Assembly: GCA_016875165.1 (NCBI GenBank)
Contig: VGSF01000052.1
Location: 1 to 33,227 of the forward strand
DNA length: 33,227 nt
Source of the DNA: Deltaproteobacteria bacterium
GTDB lineage: Bacteria > Desulfobacterota > SM23-61
Direction of reading: 5' to 3'
Below are positions 7,345 to 16,360 of the stretch, one piece after another (the first letter of the stretch is position 1; every line of letters begins with the position of its first letter). The position numbers and the translations under genes are program-made. The notes under the pieces are model-generated. The model did not search any database. It worked only from the letters and a program-made list of their open reading frames with translations, and had not been told where the DNA came from.

Positions 7345-8514
7345 ATGGATCAAACGAAGAACCTTTTGCGCGCTGAAGTGGAGGCCCTGTCTGGTGATTT
7401 ACTAAACGCCAGCGAATTTTTGTACAACAATCCCGAAACCGCTTACCAGGAATTCAAAGCCTGTGAATACCTGAGTCGATTTCTTGAGGATCGAGGTTTT
7501 GTGGTCGAACGGGGAATCGGAGGAGTTAAGACCGCTTTCCTGGCCCGACCGGCTGGCCTTCAAAAAAAGCGGCCAACCATTGCCCTTTTGGCCGAATACG
7601 ATGCTCTACCCGGTGTGGGGCACGGCTGCGGCCATAACCTGATTGCCGCCATCAGCTTGGGGGCGGCATTGGCCATAAGCCGGTATTTAAAAGATATCCC
7701 TGGCGGCCTGTCTGTAGTGGGAACGCCGGCTGAAGAGGGCGGCGGCGGAAAAATCCTGCTGGCCGAGGCTGGCGTTTTTTTGGAAATGGACATGGCTATG
7801 ATGTGCCACCCTGGTCGGCTCAATCTGCCAGGGGAAGAAATGATCGGACGGGTCAAGTTCAAAATCGAATTTTTCGGGGAAGCGGCCCATGCTTCGGTTT
7901 CGCCGGATCAGGGAATCAATGCCCTGGATGCCATCGTGGCCGCTTACAATAATATCAACGCTCTAAGGCAGACACTCCGGCCAGACGCCCGCATCCATGG
8001 CATCATTACCCACGGCGGCGATGCCCCCAATATCATCCCGAAATATACTGCCGGCCTTTTCTATGTCCGGGCAGCTACCCGGAGCTACATGGATGATGTG
8101 TTCAAGCGGGTAGAAAAATGCGTTGCAGGAGCCGCCCTCGCTATCGGAGCGAGGTACAATATCGAGATGATCCAACCCACCTTTGATCCGATAAAACGAA
8201 ACCTTCCCCTGGAGGAGACGGTTAGAGCCAATATGGAAGCCCTCGGCATCACTGTTGATCGGGATGATGGTCGCCGTGGTTCCTCGGATATCGGCAATCT
8301 CAGCTATTATCTGCCGGCTATTCATCCTTCGCTGGCTATCGTGGACCCTGAGGTTCCCGGGCATTCCCAAACCTTTGCCGAAGCGACCATGAGCTTGCGG
8401 GGCCGGGAGGCATTACTCAAGGGGGCCAAACTCCTGGCCATGACCGCGTATGACTATCTAACCTCGGTGGAACTGAGAGAAAACGTGAGTAAAGCCTTCC
8501 GCCAGGCGGAGTGA
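7345..8514 (+). CDS. M20-family amidohydrolase (AbgB / PM20D2-like)
   Basis: This is a 389-residue zinc amidohydrolase. The metal-binding blocks are ALLAEYDALPGVGHGCGHN (Asp and His ligands), GTPAEEGGGGKILLAEAG (the catalytic Glu-Glu pair), MMCHPGR (His) and, near the end, VPGHSQTFAEA (His). The dimerisation domain between about residues 170 and 290 begins VKFKIEFFGEAAHASVSPDQ, typical of the M20D group that splits N-acyl or p-aminobenzoyl-amino acids and dipeptides. It has no signal peptide, so it acts in the cytoplasm. AGAGGGAG just before the ATG is the ribosome site. It is followed by a dipeptide ABC transporter, which suggests that the imported substrate is an N-acylated amino acid or a dipeptide. 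The preferred substrate cannot be read from the sequence. Confidence 0.85.
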   Translation: MDQTKNLLRAEVEALSGDLLNASEFLYNNPETAYQEFKACEYLSRFLEDRGFVVERGIGGVKTAFLARPAGLQKKRPTIALLAEYDALPGVGHGCGHNLIAAISLGAALAISRYLKDIPGGLSVVGTPAEEGGGGKILLAEAGVFLEMDMAMMCHPGRLNLPGEEMIGRVKFKIEFFGEAAHASVSPDQGINALDAIVAAYNNINALRQTLRPDARIHGIITHGGDAPNIIPKYTAGLFYVRAATRSYMDDVFKRVEKCVAGAALAIGARYNIEMIQPTFDPIKRNLPLEETVRANMEALGITVDRDDGRRGSSDIGNLSYYLPAIHPSLAIVDPEVPGHSQTFAEATMSLRGREALLKGAKLLAMTAYDYLTSVELRENVSKAFRQAE

Positions 8515-8634
8515 GATGGGGCGTTCCCCGGAGTGCCCCGGGCTTAATTGGGGAATTTTTAAGGGACAGTACTAAATTACTATAGTGAACGTCAAAAGAA
8601 AGTTGTCATTATGAATCGTCCAGCAGTGTCCAGA

Positions 8635-8672
8635 AAATCCCCCTTTAAAAAAGGGGGGGTTAGGGGGGATTT
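8635..8672. repeat. G-tract palindromic dispersed repeat
   Basis: AAATCCCCCTTTAAAAAAGG continues into a run of G and ends AGGGGGGATTT, so the ends pair as AAATCCCCC/GGGGGGATTT. It lies in the 267-bp gap before the ABC transporter operon and is related to the repeat at 1288-1321. Confidence 0.6.
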
Positions 8673-8781
8673 CGGGTAATCCATTATTAACACGGCCAGG
8701 CGGGGTTAACCTACATAATGTCAACTTAATTTAAGACGTTCGCAATAAACTGGAAAATCACAAAACAAAGGAGGGAAGATA

Positions 8782-10356
8782 ATGAAAAAAGTTACTTTTT
8801 TGGGGTTAGTACTTGGTTTCCTTTTTCTTAGTTTGAGTATTCTCCCCCTCGGCTTTGCGTCTGAAAAACCACTGGTCATCGGCTTCGAGGGGGATGCGGC
8901 CACTTTAGATCCGCATGCCCGAAACGAAACGACCACAACCACCATCCAGCGCCATGTATATGAGCAATTGATCAGCCTTGACGCCAACTTGAAAATCCAG
9001 CCTGACCTCGCTGAAAGCTGGAAGCTGATCGACGATAATACCTGGGAATTCAAACTGCGCAAGGGCGTAAAGTTCCATAACGGCGAACCCTTCAATGCGG
9101 CTGCGGCAAAATATTCCCTGGAACGGTGTAAAACCCACCCTAAAAGCCAGTATAAGTACATGGTTCCTGATTACAAGGATATTATAGCGGTGGACGAATA
9201 CACCCTGCGCTTTGTGACCAAAGAGCCGACCCCGGAACTTTTGATAATGCTTGAGTCAGTATCCATGGTTCCCCCCAAATACTTCACCGATACGGAATAC
9301 GGCAAGCTGTCCACCACCATGGTCGGCACAGGACCCTACAAGTTTGTGGAGTGGGTTAAAGCTGAACGCATCAGCCTGGTGCGCAACGAAACCTGGCACC
9401 GCAGCCCCAAGCCGGATTTTGAGAGGGTCATCATCCGGCCCATCCCGGAAGACGCCACCCGGGTGGCTGCTCTGATCACCGGGGAAATCGACGCTTGCTG
9501 GGGCGTTTCCATTCCGGACATCCCCCGCGTGGAGAAGAATAGAAACACGTATATCAGTCGCTGCCCCAGTCAGAGGGTGATTTATGTGATGTTTGACGTC
9601 TTCTCGGACAAAGGCGGCCCGGCCCCCAGCGCTCAGCCAGGGATTCCAGCCGGCAAACCCAACCCTTTCAAGGATTTCCGGGTTCGCCAAGCAATTAGCC
9701 ATGCCATCAATGTGGATGAAATCATCAATTTCGTTATGGAAGGAAGCGCCTACCCGGCCTCTCAGTTAGTCAGCTCCTATGCTACCGGGTTTAACCCTGA
9801 GATCAAGCAGCCTAAGTACGACCTGGCCCTGGCCAAGAAGCTTTTGGCCGAAGCCGGCTATCCAGGCGGCTTTGAAGCCGTCATTGACACCCCCAACGAC
9901 CGCTATATCAACGACCAGCAGGTAACTGAAGCGATCGCTGCCCAGTTGGCCAAAATTGGCGTGCGCCTAAAAGTTGTGGCCACCCCCAAGGCTGTCTTCT
10001 TCCCCAAAGTGGACCGCTATGAATCGCCTTTTTTCCTCGCCGGTTGGGGGACTCTTTCCTGGCAGGGGACCATGAACGGCTTTTTCCGTGAGAAAAAAGG
10101 CTCCTTTGGGAGGACCAACCGCGGCCGCTTCTCGGATCCGGAATTGGAAAAAAAGATGGACGCAGCCAACAGCGTCATGGACGATGCCAAACGGGATAAA
10201 CTGCGCAATGAAATCTCAGCGAAGATTTATTCAACCTATTATGTGATCCCGCTTTACTACCAGGAGAATGTCTATGGCTTCTCCAGGCGGATTAAAGATG
10301 GCAAAGCCCGGATTGACGAGAGACTATTCGCCTTTGAGCTGAAGAAGGCCAATTAG
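8782..10356 (+). CDS. dppA: Peptide ABC transporter substrate-binding protein (SBP family 5)
   Basis: This is a 524-residue periplasmic binding protein. Residues 1-27 are a signal peptide ending LPLGFAS; there is no lipobox Cys, so it should be free in the periplasm. The family 5 hallmarks are present: the strand VIGFEGDAATLDPHARNE, then LAESWKLIDDNTWEFKLRKG and VKFHNGEPFNAAAAKYSLER, and later FRVRQAISHAINVDEII. These mark dipeptide, oligopeptide, nickel or glutathione binders. AAAGGAGGG about 7 bp before the ATG is a strong ribosome site. It heads a five-gene operon (SBP, two permeases, two ATPases). The nearby M20 and M24 hydrolases support a peptide-like substrate, but ligand choice is not visible. 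Confidence 0.9.
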   Translation: MKKVTFLGLVLGFLFLSLSILPLGFASEKPLVIGFEGDAATLDPHARNETTTTTIQRHVYEQLISLDANLKIQPDLAESWKLIDDNTWEFKLRKGVKFHNGEPFNAAAAKYSLERCKTHPKSQYKYMVPDYKDIIAVDEYTLRFVTKEPTPELLIMLESVSMVPPKYFTDTEYGKLSTTMVGTGPYKFVEWVKAERISLVRNETWHRSPKPDFERVIIRPIPEDATRVAALITGEIDACWGVSIPDIPRVEKNRNTYISRCPSQRVIYVMFDVFSDKGGPAPSAQPGIPAGKPNPFKDFRVRQAISHAINVDEIINFVMEGSAYPASQLVSSYATGFNPEIKQPKYDLALAKKLLAEAGYPGGFEAVIDTPNDRYINDQQVTEAIAAQLAKIGVRLKVVATPKAVFFPKVDRYESPFFLAGWGTLSWQGTMNGFFREKKGSFGRTNRGRFSDPELEKKMDAANSVMDDAKRDKLRNEISAKIYSTYYVIPLYYQENVYGFSRRIKDGKARIDERLFAFELKKAN

Positions 10357-10396
10357 AAAATCAGGTAAGCGGTAAAAGGCAAGAGGCGAGGGGGGA

Positions 10397-11317
10397 ATGG
10401 GCCTTTACATATTCAGGCGCATCTATCAGGCGCTCATTGTTTTTTTCGTGGTCACGGCGATTGTGTTTTCCATCTTGCATATTTCGGGAGACCCGCTCGC
10501 CCTGCTCATGCCGCCTGATGCTCCTCCCTCGGAGATGGAGGCCATGAGGCGAAGTCTCGGCCTGGATAAACCCTTAATTGTCCAGTACGGCCTGTTTCTG
10601 ATAAACGCCGTCCAGGGCAACTTAGGGGTCAGCTACCACCACGGCCAACCAGCCCTTAAGCTCGTCTTGGAACGTTTGCCCGCTTCGCTGGAACTGGTAG
10701 TTACCACGATGGTTATCAGCCTGGTCCTGGCCGTGCCGCTTGGGGTTTGGGCAGCTTCCAGACGGGGTAAGTTTGTGGACCGGGCCAGCCTGCTCGGTTC
10801 CCTAATCGGCATTTCAGCTCCGCCTTTCTGGATTGGCATTGCCTTCATCCTCATCTTCTCCGTAGAACTTCAATGGCTGCCCTCGTCCGGGCGGGGAACC
10901 TTAGCCCATCTTGTTCTCCCGGCCACCTCCCTGGCCCTCTACCGCCTGGCTCTTTTAATCCGCCTGATCCGGGCTGGAATGCTGGACGTCATGACCATGG
11001 ATTTCATCCGGACGGCCCGCTCCAAAGGGGTGAGCGAGCAGAAAGTGATCTATAAGCATGCCCTGAAGAACACTTTGATTCCTTTTGTAACCATCGCCGG
11101 CATGCAGATGGGCTCATTACTGGCTGGAGCCATTGTCACGGAAAAAGTATTCGCCTGGCCGGGAATGGGGCGGCTTTTTCTGGAAGCCATCGGAGTGATG
11201 GATTTCCCCGTGATCATTGCTTGGGCCTTAGTTACGGCCACGATATTTTTGACCCTTAATCTGGCCGTAGACATTATCTACGTTTGGCTTGACCCGCGGA
11301 TTCGGCACGAAAAATGA
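10397..11317 (+). CDS. dppB: Dipeptide/oligopeptide ABC transporter permease (DppB type)
   Basis: This is a 306-residue inner-membrane permease. It opens with MGLYIFRRIYQALIVFFVVT, the standard first helix of DppB/OppB proteins, followed by the periplasmic loop SGDPLALLMPPDAPPSEMEA and five more helices. The cytoplasmic EAA loop that docks the ATPase is FIRTARSKGVSEQKVIYKHA followed by LKNTLIPFV. Its stop codon overlaps the next start as ATGA at 11314, so it is translationally coupled to DppC. Length is normal for the family. It forms a heterodimer with the downstream permease. Confidence 0.9.
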   Translation: MGLYIFRRIYQALIVFFVVTAIVFSILHISGDPLALLMPPDAPPSEMEAMRRSLGLDKPLIVQYGLFLINAVQGNLGVSYHHGQPALKLVLERLPASLELVVTTMVISLVLAVPLGVWAASRRGKFVDRASLLGSLIGISAPPFWIGIAFILIFSVELQWLPSSGRGTLAHLVLPATSLALYRLALLIRLIRAGMLDVMTMDFIRTARSKGVSEQKVIYKHALKNTLIPFVTIAGMQMGSLLAGAIVTEKVFAWPGMGRLFLEAIGVMDFPVIIAWALVTATIFLTLNLAVDIIYVWLDPRIRHEK

Positions 11318-12273
11318 GAGTTCAGACGGCCGCCAAAACAATTTTTAGCGATCTTCCCGAAGCTCCCTACGCTCCGCCGAAAGCTCGCTTTTTAGGTTTC
11401 GAGTACATTCCCGCGGAACGCCAGCTTCTCCATTCTTTTTTAAGCAACAAATTGGTTCTGGGCGCGTTGGTTGTCCTTTTTTTCCTGGTGGTTTGCGCGG
11501 TCTTTGCTTACTGGATTGCCCCTGTTGACCCCCTCGAGCAAAACCTAAGGTCCCGCCTCAGGCCCCCGATCTGGGAAGAGCGCGGCCTGAATCCTTATTA
11601 TTTGGGCACCGACCGCCTGGGCCGGGACGTCTTGTCCAATATCATCTACGGCATGCGCATCTCCCTGATGGTGGGATTCTTCAGCGTGGGCATATCGATG
11701 CTGATCGGTCTTACTCTGGGCCTGACCGCCGGCTATACCCGGGGTTTCTGGGAGACGGTAATCATGCGGGCAGTGGATGTTCAACTCTCACTGCCCCTGA
11801 TCATGGTGGCCCTGTGTTTCATGGTAATTTTTGGACAGGGCCTGGAAAAGATGATCCTGGTTTTGGCCATTACCGGCTGGGCCGAATACGCCCGCACCGT
11901 GCGGGGAACGGTTCTCTCCATCCGGGAGAAGGAGTACGTGGAAGCTGCCCATGCCCTCGGTTTTGGCCCATGGACTATAATGGTCAAATATCTTCTGATT
12001 AATACGATTACCCCCGTACTAATCCTCTCCGCTGTCCAGGTTCCGCGGGTGATCATGTATGAAGCGACCCTCAGCTTTCTGGGCTTAGGGGTGCCGGTTA
12101 CGACCCCCTCAATAGGTCTGGCGATCGCCCGGGGTTATCAGGTCCTCTTTTCGGGCAGCTGGTGGGCTTCCATATTTCCTGGCCTGGCCTTGATGCTCCT
12201 CGTGGCCTGCATTAACATCGTGGCCGACTGGCTCCGCGATGCCCTTGAACCCAGGTCCCGGGAGCAAGTCTGA
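11314..12273 (+). CDS. dppC: Dipeptide/oligopeptide ABC transporter permease (DppC type)
   Basis: This is a 319-residue permease with a cytoplasmic N-terminal stretch of about 45 residues before the first helix (LVLGALVVLFFLVVCAVFAY), as usual in the OppC/DppC_N family. The conserved block YLGTDRLGRDVLSNIIYGMR follows; 'G-T-D-x-x-G-R-D' is the family hallmark. The EAA loop is EYVEAAHALGFGPWTIMVKY continuing to ITPVLIL. It starts within the DppB stop codon (ATGA) and ends 1 bp before the DppD start. It pairs with DppB to form the channel. Confidence 0.9.
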   Translation: MRVQTAAKTIFSDLPEAPYAPPKARFLGFEYIPAERQLLHSFLSNKLVLGALVVLFFLVVCAVFAYWIAPVDPLEQNLRSRLRPPIWEERGLNPYYLGTDRLGRDVLSNIIYGMRISLMVGFFSVGISMLIGLTLGLTAGYTRGFWETVIMRAVDVQLSLPLIMVALCFMVIFGQGLEKMILVLAITGWAEYARTVRGTVLSIREKEYVEAAHALGFGPWTIMVKYLLINTITPVLILSAVQVPRVIMYEATLSFLGLGVPVTTPSIGLAIARGYQVLFSGSWWASIFPGLALMLLVACINIVADWLRDALEPRSREQV

Positions 12274-12274
12274 T

Positions 12275-13252
12275 ATGAGCCGACTTCTCACGGTTAAAGA
12301 TCTTAAAATTTACTTTCACATCCTGGCTGGCACGGTCCGGGCGGTGGAAGGGGTGAGTTTCCATATTGACCAGGGTGAAACCTTAGGCATGGTGGGAGAA
12401 TCCGGCTGCGGCAAGAGCGTCACCGCTATGTCCCTGCTGCAACTCATTCCCATGCCCCCGGGGGAATTGGTGGATGGTCGGGGCGAGTTCGAAGGGATGG
12501 ATCTGCTGCGTCTCAACCCGGACCAAATTCGGCAGGTGCGCGGGAACCGAATTTCGATGATTTTCCAGGAACCGATGACTTCGCTCAACCCGGTCTTCAC
12601 CATCGGCAGCCAGATTGGGGAAGCGATCCAGCTTCATCAAGGGCTGAGTTTCCGCCAGGCAGAGGAGAAGGCCGTGGAGATGCTCGATCTGGTAGGCATT
12701 CCCGACCCTAAGAGGCGAGTCAGAGAGTACCCCCATCATCTCAGCGGAGGAATGCGCCAGCGGGTGATGATCGCCATGGCCCTAAGCTGCAACCCGGCCT
12801 TGCTCATTGCCGATGAGCCGACGACCGCCCTGGATGTAACCGTTCAAGCTCAAATTTTAGAGCTAATGCTCGACTTGCAAGCCAAGATAAACATGAGCAT
12901 CATGATTATCACCCATAATTTGGGAGTAATCGCCGAAGTGGCCGAGAGGGTAGTTGTGATGTACTGCGGGAAGATCGTCGAATCCGCGGATGTGCGCTCC
13001 ATCTTTCACGATCCCCTGCACCCTTACACCCGGCAGCTTTTAGCCTCCGTTCCCCACCTGGGAGCAGAGCAGAGCCGGCTCCAGGAAATTCCGGGCATCG
13101 TACCCAGCCTTTATGCTTTGCCGCCCGGATGTGATTTTCATCCCCGTTGCGCGGAAGCGACGGAGGCCTGCAAAATTAAAATCCCCGACCTGCTGGAGCT
13201 TAAGCCTGGCCATTTAGCGGCCTGCGAACGGGCGGCCCGGAAGCCATTATGA
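12275..13252 (+). CDS. dppD: Dipeptide ABC transporter ATPase (DppD type)
   Basis: This is a 325-residue ATPase starting at the ATG at 12275, just after the DppC stop; a longer frame from 12239 would overlap DppC and lacks homologous sequence. Walker A is GESGCGKS, the Q-loop region [12 protein letters not shown], the ABC signature LSGGMRQR, Walker [13 protein letters not shown] and the switch His is in IITHNLGV. The C-terminal oligo_HPY domain has [20 protein letters not shown] and a later Cys in LAACERA; this four-Cys cluster binds [4Fe-4S] in some DppD proteins. It overlaps the next start as ATGA at 13249. Confidence 0.92.
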   Translation: MSRLLTVKDLKIYFHILAGTVRAVEGVSFHIDQGETLGMVGESGCGKSVTAMSLLQLIPMPPGELVDGRGEFEGMDLLRLNPDQIRQVRGNRISMIFQEPMTSLNPVFTIGSQIGEAIQLHQGLSFRQAEEKAVEMLDLVGIPDPKRRVREYPHHLSGGMRQRVMIAMALSCNPALLIADEPTTALDVTVQAQILELMLDLQAKINMSIMIITHNLGVIAEVAERVVVMYCGKIVESADVRSIFHDPLHPYTRQLLASVPHLGAEQSRLQEIPGIVPSLYALPPGCDFHPRCAEATEACKIKIPDLLELKPGHLAACERAARKPL

Positions 13253-14226
13253 ACAACGGAAACCTTTTAAGCGTTCGCGATCTGAAAAAATATTTTTTGC
13301 TGAACCGAACAACATTGTTCGGGCCCCGGGAACGAGTCTATGCCGTTGACGGGGTGAGTTTTGACATCGAGCGGGGGGAGACCCTGGGCCTGGTGGGTGA
13401 GTCGGGATGCGGCAAGTCAACCCTCGGGCGAACCATTCTCCAACTGCTTAAGCCCACAGCCGGAAAGATATTTTTCGAAGGGCAGGATATTACCGAGTTA
13501 AAATCTGCCCGGCTGAAAAAGCTGCGGGCCGAGATGCAGATCATTTTTCAGGATCCGTACTCTTCGCTTAATCCAAGGCTTACCGTGGAGCATATCGTCG
13601 GCGATGCCCTGAAAACCCACGGTCTGGTTAGCGGGAGCGAGGTGGCGGACCGGGTAGCCGGCATGTTGGACAAAGTGGGGATACACCGGGAGAAAATGAA
13701 ATGTTTCCCTCATGAGTTTTCCGGCGGCCAGCGCCAGCGCATCGGGATTGCCCGGGCTTTAATCCTGAATCCCAAGTTGATTATCTGCGATGAACCAGTA
13801 AGCGCCCTGGATGTTTCCATTCAAGCCCAGGTGATCAACCTCTTGGGCGACCTCAAGGCGGAATTTCACCTATCCTACATAATGATCGCCCACGACCTAA
13901 GCGTGGTCAACCACGTCAGCAACCGGATTGCCGTCATGTATCTGGGCAAGATCATTGAGCTGACTTCCAATAAAAAACTTCTGGCCAAACCGCTTCATCC
14001 ATATACCCAGGCCCTTATGTCCGCTGTCCCTGTTTTAGATCCGGACCAGAAAAAGAAAAGGATCATTCTCAAGGGAGATGTGCCCAGCCCGATTAATCCT
14101 CCCTCAGGTTGCCGGTTCCACCCCCGCTGTCCGAAGGCCATGGACATCTGTTTTAGGAATGAACCGCTTTGGGCGGAAATAGAACCCAATCATTTCACCA
14201 TGTGCCACCTGTACCCAAAAAAATAG
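13249..14226 (+). CDS. dppF: Dipeptide ABC transporter ATPase (DppF type)
   Basis: This is a 325-residue ATPase that pairs with DppD. Walker A is GESGCGKST, the Q-loop region MQIIFQDPYSSLNPR, the signature FSGGQRQR, Walker B LIICDEPVSALD and the switch His in IMIAHDLSV. The C-terminal oligo_HPY domain carries a Cys-rich PPSGCRFHPRCPKAMDIC with a final Cys in TMCHLYP, again the possible iron-sulfur site. It starts inside the DppD stop codon and is the last gene of the transporter operon; 174 bp later the first 266-bp mobile element begins. FGPRERVYAVDGVSFDIERG near the start is typical of DppF and OppF. Confidence 0.92.
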   Translation: MNNGNLLSVRDLKKYFLLNRTTLFGPRERVYAVDGVSFDIERGETLGLVGESGCGKSTLGRTILQLLKPTAGKIFFEGQDITELKSARLKKLRAEMQIIFQDPYSSLNPRLTVEHIVGDALKTHGLVSGSEVADRVAGMLDKVGIHREKMKCFPHEFSGGQRQRIGIARALILNPKLIICDEPVSALDVSIQAQVINLLGDLKAEFHLSYIMIAHDLSVVNHVSNRIAVMYLGKIIELTSNKKLLAKPLHPYTQALMSAVPVLDPDQKKKRIILKGDVPSPINPPSGCRFHPRCPKAMDICFRNEPLWAEIEPNHFTMCHLYPKK

Positions 14227-14288
14227 GTTTCTGGTCAGGCAATATGACATGATTTTAGCAAAGCGGATATTGGTTCACATTTAAATTA

Positions 14289-14316
14289 GCCACAGAGGAC
14301 ACAGAGATCACAGAGT
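14289..14316. repeat. 'CCACAGAGGACACAGAG' dispersed repeat
   Basis: GCCACAGAGGACACAGAGAT is a common intergenic repeat word in this class of genomes; an inverted copy GAGCTCTGTGCCCTCTGTGG lies at 22270-22289. Confidence 0.6.
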
Positions 14317-14369
14317 TTTAAAACCATGATTAAGAAAAATTAACGAATAAGTGTAAAACGTCTAAGTGA

Positions 14370-14384
14370 TCCGCCTAAGGCGGA
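14370..14384. repeat. 15-bp palindrome TCCGCCTAAGGCGGA
   Basis: This is a perfect inverted repeat around one central base. The same word with T in the centre occurs at 28056-28070, and a degenerate one (TTTGCCTCAGGCGGA) near 22202. It may be a small REP-like unit or protein site. Confidence 0.55.
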
Positions 14385-14400
14385 CTAAAGTTGAAAAAAG

Positions 14401-14666
14401 GTAACACTTTAGCTCTTTGAAAAAAGGTGTGTTGTAAAGGCCAAGGGATTCCATGGTCCGGGGGCCAGCGCGGAACGCTTGGAATCATAAGGCGCTTATA
14501 TCTTCGCATATGGGGCGGGCAAGAACCCCCGCCTCCTCCGGAGGAAAGGATCTTCTGTCTTCGTGGCCAAGCGGAAACCCAACCGATGCTTCCGGCGCGT
14601 TCCGCTCTAACCCCCGGCCCAAAACAAAGGCTTTTAAACCATTTTTTCAAATCGCTAAACTGTTAC
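14401..14666. mobile_element. 266-bp non-autonomous element (MITE), copy 1, with 8-bp target duplication
   Basis: The left end GTAACACTTTAGC...TTTGAAAAAAGG and the right end CCATTTTTTCAAAT...GCTAAACTGTTAC are imperfect terminal inverted repeats of about 28 bp. The element is flanked on both sides by the same 8 bp, GAAAAAAG (14393-14400 and 14667-14674). No transposase is encoded; the short frames inside are not protein-like. Copy 2 at 15935-16200 has exactly the same length and is nearly identical. Termini starting GTAA and 8-bp duplications are the habit of the IS66 family, so I infer mobilisation by an IS66-like transposase elsewhere. Confidence 0.88.
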
Positions 14667-14728
14667 GAAAAAAGGAATTTCCTATACAATTAAATTTCTG
14701 AAACCAACTTTTTAAAAAGGAGATTGTT

Positions 14729-15928
14729 ATGAACAGTGGATTGTCTTTGTGGCAGCCCTTGCAAAATGTAAGAGTTGCAGACTTTACGCAGGTGATAGCC
14801 GGCCCGGCCTGCTCGATGTTACTGGCGGATATGGGGGCCGATGTCATAAAAATCGAGCCGCTCTCAGGGGATTTTTGGAGGAGGACGGTCGGCGGTTCAG
14901 CCTTTTTGAATTTTAACCGGAATAAACGGGGGATGGCCATCAACCTTAAAAATCCTCAAGGCCATGAAGCGGTTTTAAAGCTCATTGGCCAGGCTGATGT
15001 TTTGATAGAAAATTTTACGCCAGGTACGATGGACAAGCTCAATTTGGGTTATGAAACCGTCTCCCGCCTGAACCCGAAGATCATTTATTGCTCCATATCC
15101 GGCTTCGGCCAAAAGGGTCCTTACCGGGAACGGCCAGGTTATGATCCAGTGGCCCAGGCTATGTCCGGGATCATGATCAACACAGGTGAAGCCGACCGGC
15201 CGCCCGTTCGCGTCCTCCCCACGATGGTGGACTATCTTGCGGGAAATCACACGGCATATGCCATCGCCCTGGCTTTAATGGATCGGGAAAAAACAGGCAA
15301 GGGGCAAAGGATTGACGTTGCCTTGCTGGACGTGGCGATTATGCAAATGGGACAATTTGTAACCTTATATACGATGACTGGAGAGTTGCCCAGGCGTATG
15401 GGATCGGGGTATTTGGCCGCAGCTCCCTACCAGGCCTTTGAGACCGAGGATGGTTATATCCTGATCGCCGTAACGACGGACGAAATGTGGAAGAACCTTT
15501 GCCAGGCCCTCAATCTTGGCCACCTCTTTAAGGACCCGCGCTACTCTACGCTCGATGGAAGGTGCCAGAATCGGGCGAAATTAGCCGCCGAGATTACCGA
15601 AGTGACCAAACAATACAAAAACCAGAATCTCGAGTCCATATTAGTTGCGGCCAATGTTCCCTGTGGCCGGCTCATGAATATTGATGAGATTATTCAAGAT
15701 CCTCAGGTGCAATCCCAGCAGATCATGGAGGAGATTGAATATCCGGGAAAGGGAAAAGTCAAAATTATCAAGACCCCCATACACATTTCCGGGGAGGCCC
15801 CCGGGATTAAGCGGCGTCCCCCCCTGATCGGTGAGCATACCCGGGAAATTCTAAAAGAATTAGGATACAGCCAGGAGGAGATTAAAGAACTGTTAGACAA
15901 GGGGATTGCCCTTCAATCCCAGGCTTAA
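14729..15928 (+). CDS. Family III CoA-transferase (CaiB/BaiF/Frc type)
   Basis: This is a 399-residue enzyme that moves CoA between organic acids through an aspartyl-CoA thioester. Family marks in order: VADFTQVIAGPACSMLLADM and GADVIKIEPLSGDFWRR at the start, NFNRNKRGMAINLKNPQG, DVLIENFTPGTMDKLNLGYE, then SISGFGQKGPYRERPGYDP. The likely nucleophilic Asp is in MVDYLAGNHTAYAIALALMD, followed by EKTGKGQRIDVALLD. AAGGAG stands 8 bp before the ATG. It has no transmembrane segments. Its donor and acceptor acids are unknown; position after a peptide transporter suggests activation of an amino-acid-derived acid. It is bracketed by two 266-bp elements, so it is a single-gene island. Confidence 0.88.
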   Translation: MNSGLSLWQPLQNVRVADFTQVIAGPACSMLLADMGADVIKIEPLSGDFWRRTVGGSAFLNFNRNKRGMAINLKNPQGHEAVLKLIGQADVLIENFTPGTMDKLNLGYETVSRLNPKIIYCSISGFGQKGPYRERPGYDPVAQAMSGIMINTGEADRPPVRVLPTMVDYLAGNHTAYAIALALMDREKTGKGQRIDVALLDVAIMQMGQFVTLYTMTGELPRRMGSGYLAAAPYQAFETEDGYILIAVTTDEMWKNLCQALNLGHLFKDPRYSTLDGRCQNRAKLAAEITEVTKQYKNQNLESILVAANVPCGRLMNIDEIIQDPQVQSQQIMEEIEYPGKGKVKIIKTPIHISGEAPGIKRRPPLIGEHTREILKELGYSQEEIKELLDKGIALQSQA

Positions 15929-15934
15929 AATTTT

Positions 15935-16200
15935 GTAACCCTTTAGCTCTTTGAAAAAAGGTGTGTTGTAAAGGCCAAGGGATTCCAGGGGCCGGGGGCC
16001 AGAGCAGAACGCTTGGAATCATAAGGCGCTTATTTCTCCGCATATGGGGCGGGCAAGAACCCCCGCCTCCTCCGGAGGAAAAGATCTTCTGTCTTCGTGG
16101 CCAAGCGGAAACCCAACCGATGCTTCCGGCGCGTTCCGCTCTAACCCCCGGCCCTCAACAAAGGCTTTAATACCATTTTTTCAAATCGCTAAAGTGTTAC
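15935..16200. mobile_element. 266-bp non-autonomous element (MITE), copy 2, with 8-bp target duplication
   Basis: It has the same length and orientation as copy 1 with a handful of substitutions. Ends are GTAACCCTTTAGC and GCTAAAGTGTTAC. The flanks are AAAATTTT on both sides (15927-15934 and 16201-16208), another exact 8-bp duplication, though this word is itself a palindrome. Internally GGGGCCGGGGGCCAGAGCAG near 15990 pairs with a matching complement near 16135-16155, so the transcript or single strand could form a long hairpin. The left flank duplicates across the CoA-transferase stop codon. Confidence 0.88.
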
Positions 16201-16220
16201 AAAATTTTAAAATTGCGAAT

Positions 16221-16360
16221 TTTGATGGTCTCATAAAAAGTCAGAAAAGCCGTCACTCCTGCGAAAGCAGGAGTTCAGAACTGCTTGAATTAACTGGATT
16301 CCCGCTTTCGCGAGAATGACGAAAATGGGATAAAAAGGACTTTTTACGAGATCATCAATT
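16221..16360. repeat. Dispersed inverted repeat, copy B ('cactcctgcgaaagcagg' core)
   Basis: The left end TTTGATGGTCTCATAAAAAG and the right end CTTTTTACGAGATCATCAA form the same outer arms as copy A, but the inside is different: GTCACTCCTGCGAAAGCAGG and a later CCCGCTTTCGCGAGAATGAC. It lies 20 bp after the second MITE and before the 426-residue gene. Confidence 0.8.

Noticed and set aside
14427..14701. Proline-rich frames inside the 266-bp element
   Set aside because: The two copies disagree in frame length beyond the element, and the frames have no ribosome site; the element is non-coding.
14401..16200. Composite transposon carrying the CoA-transferase
   Set aside because: The two elements have different target duplications (GAAAAAAG, AAAATTTT), so they inserted separately; the outer flanks do not match each other.
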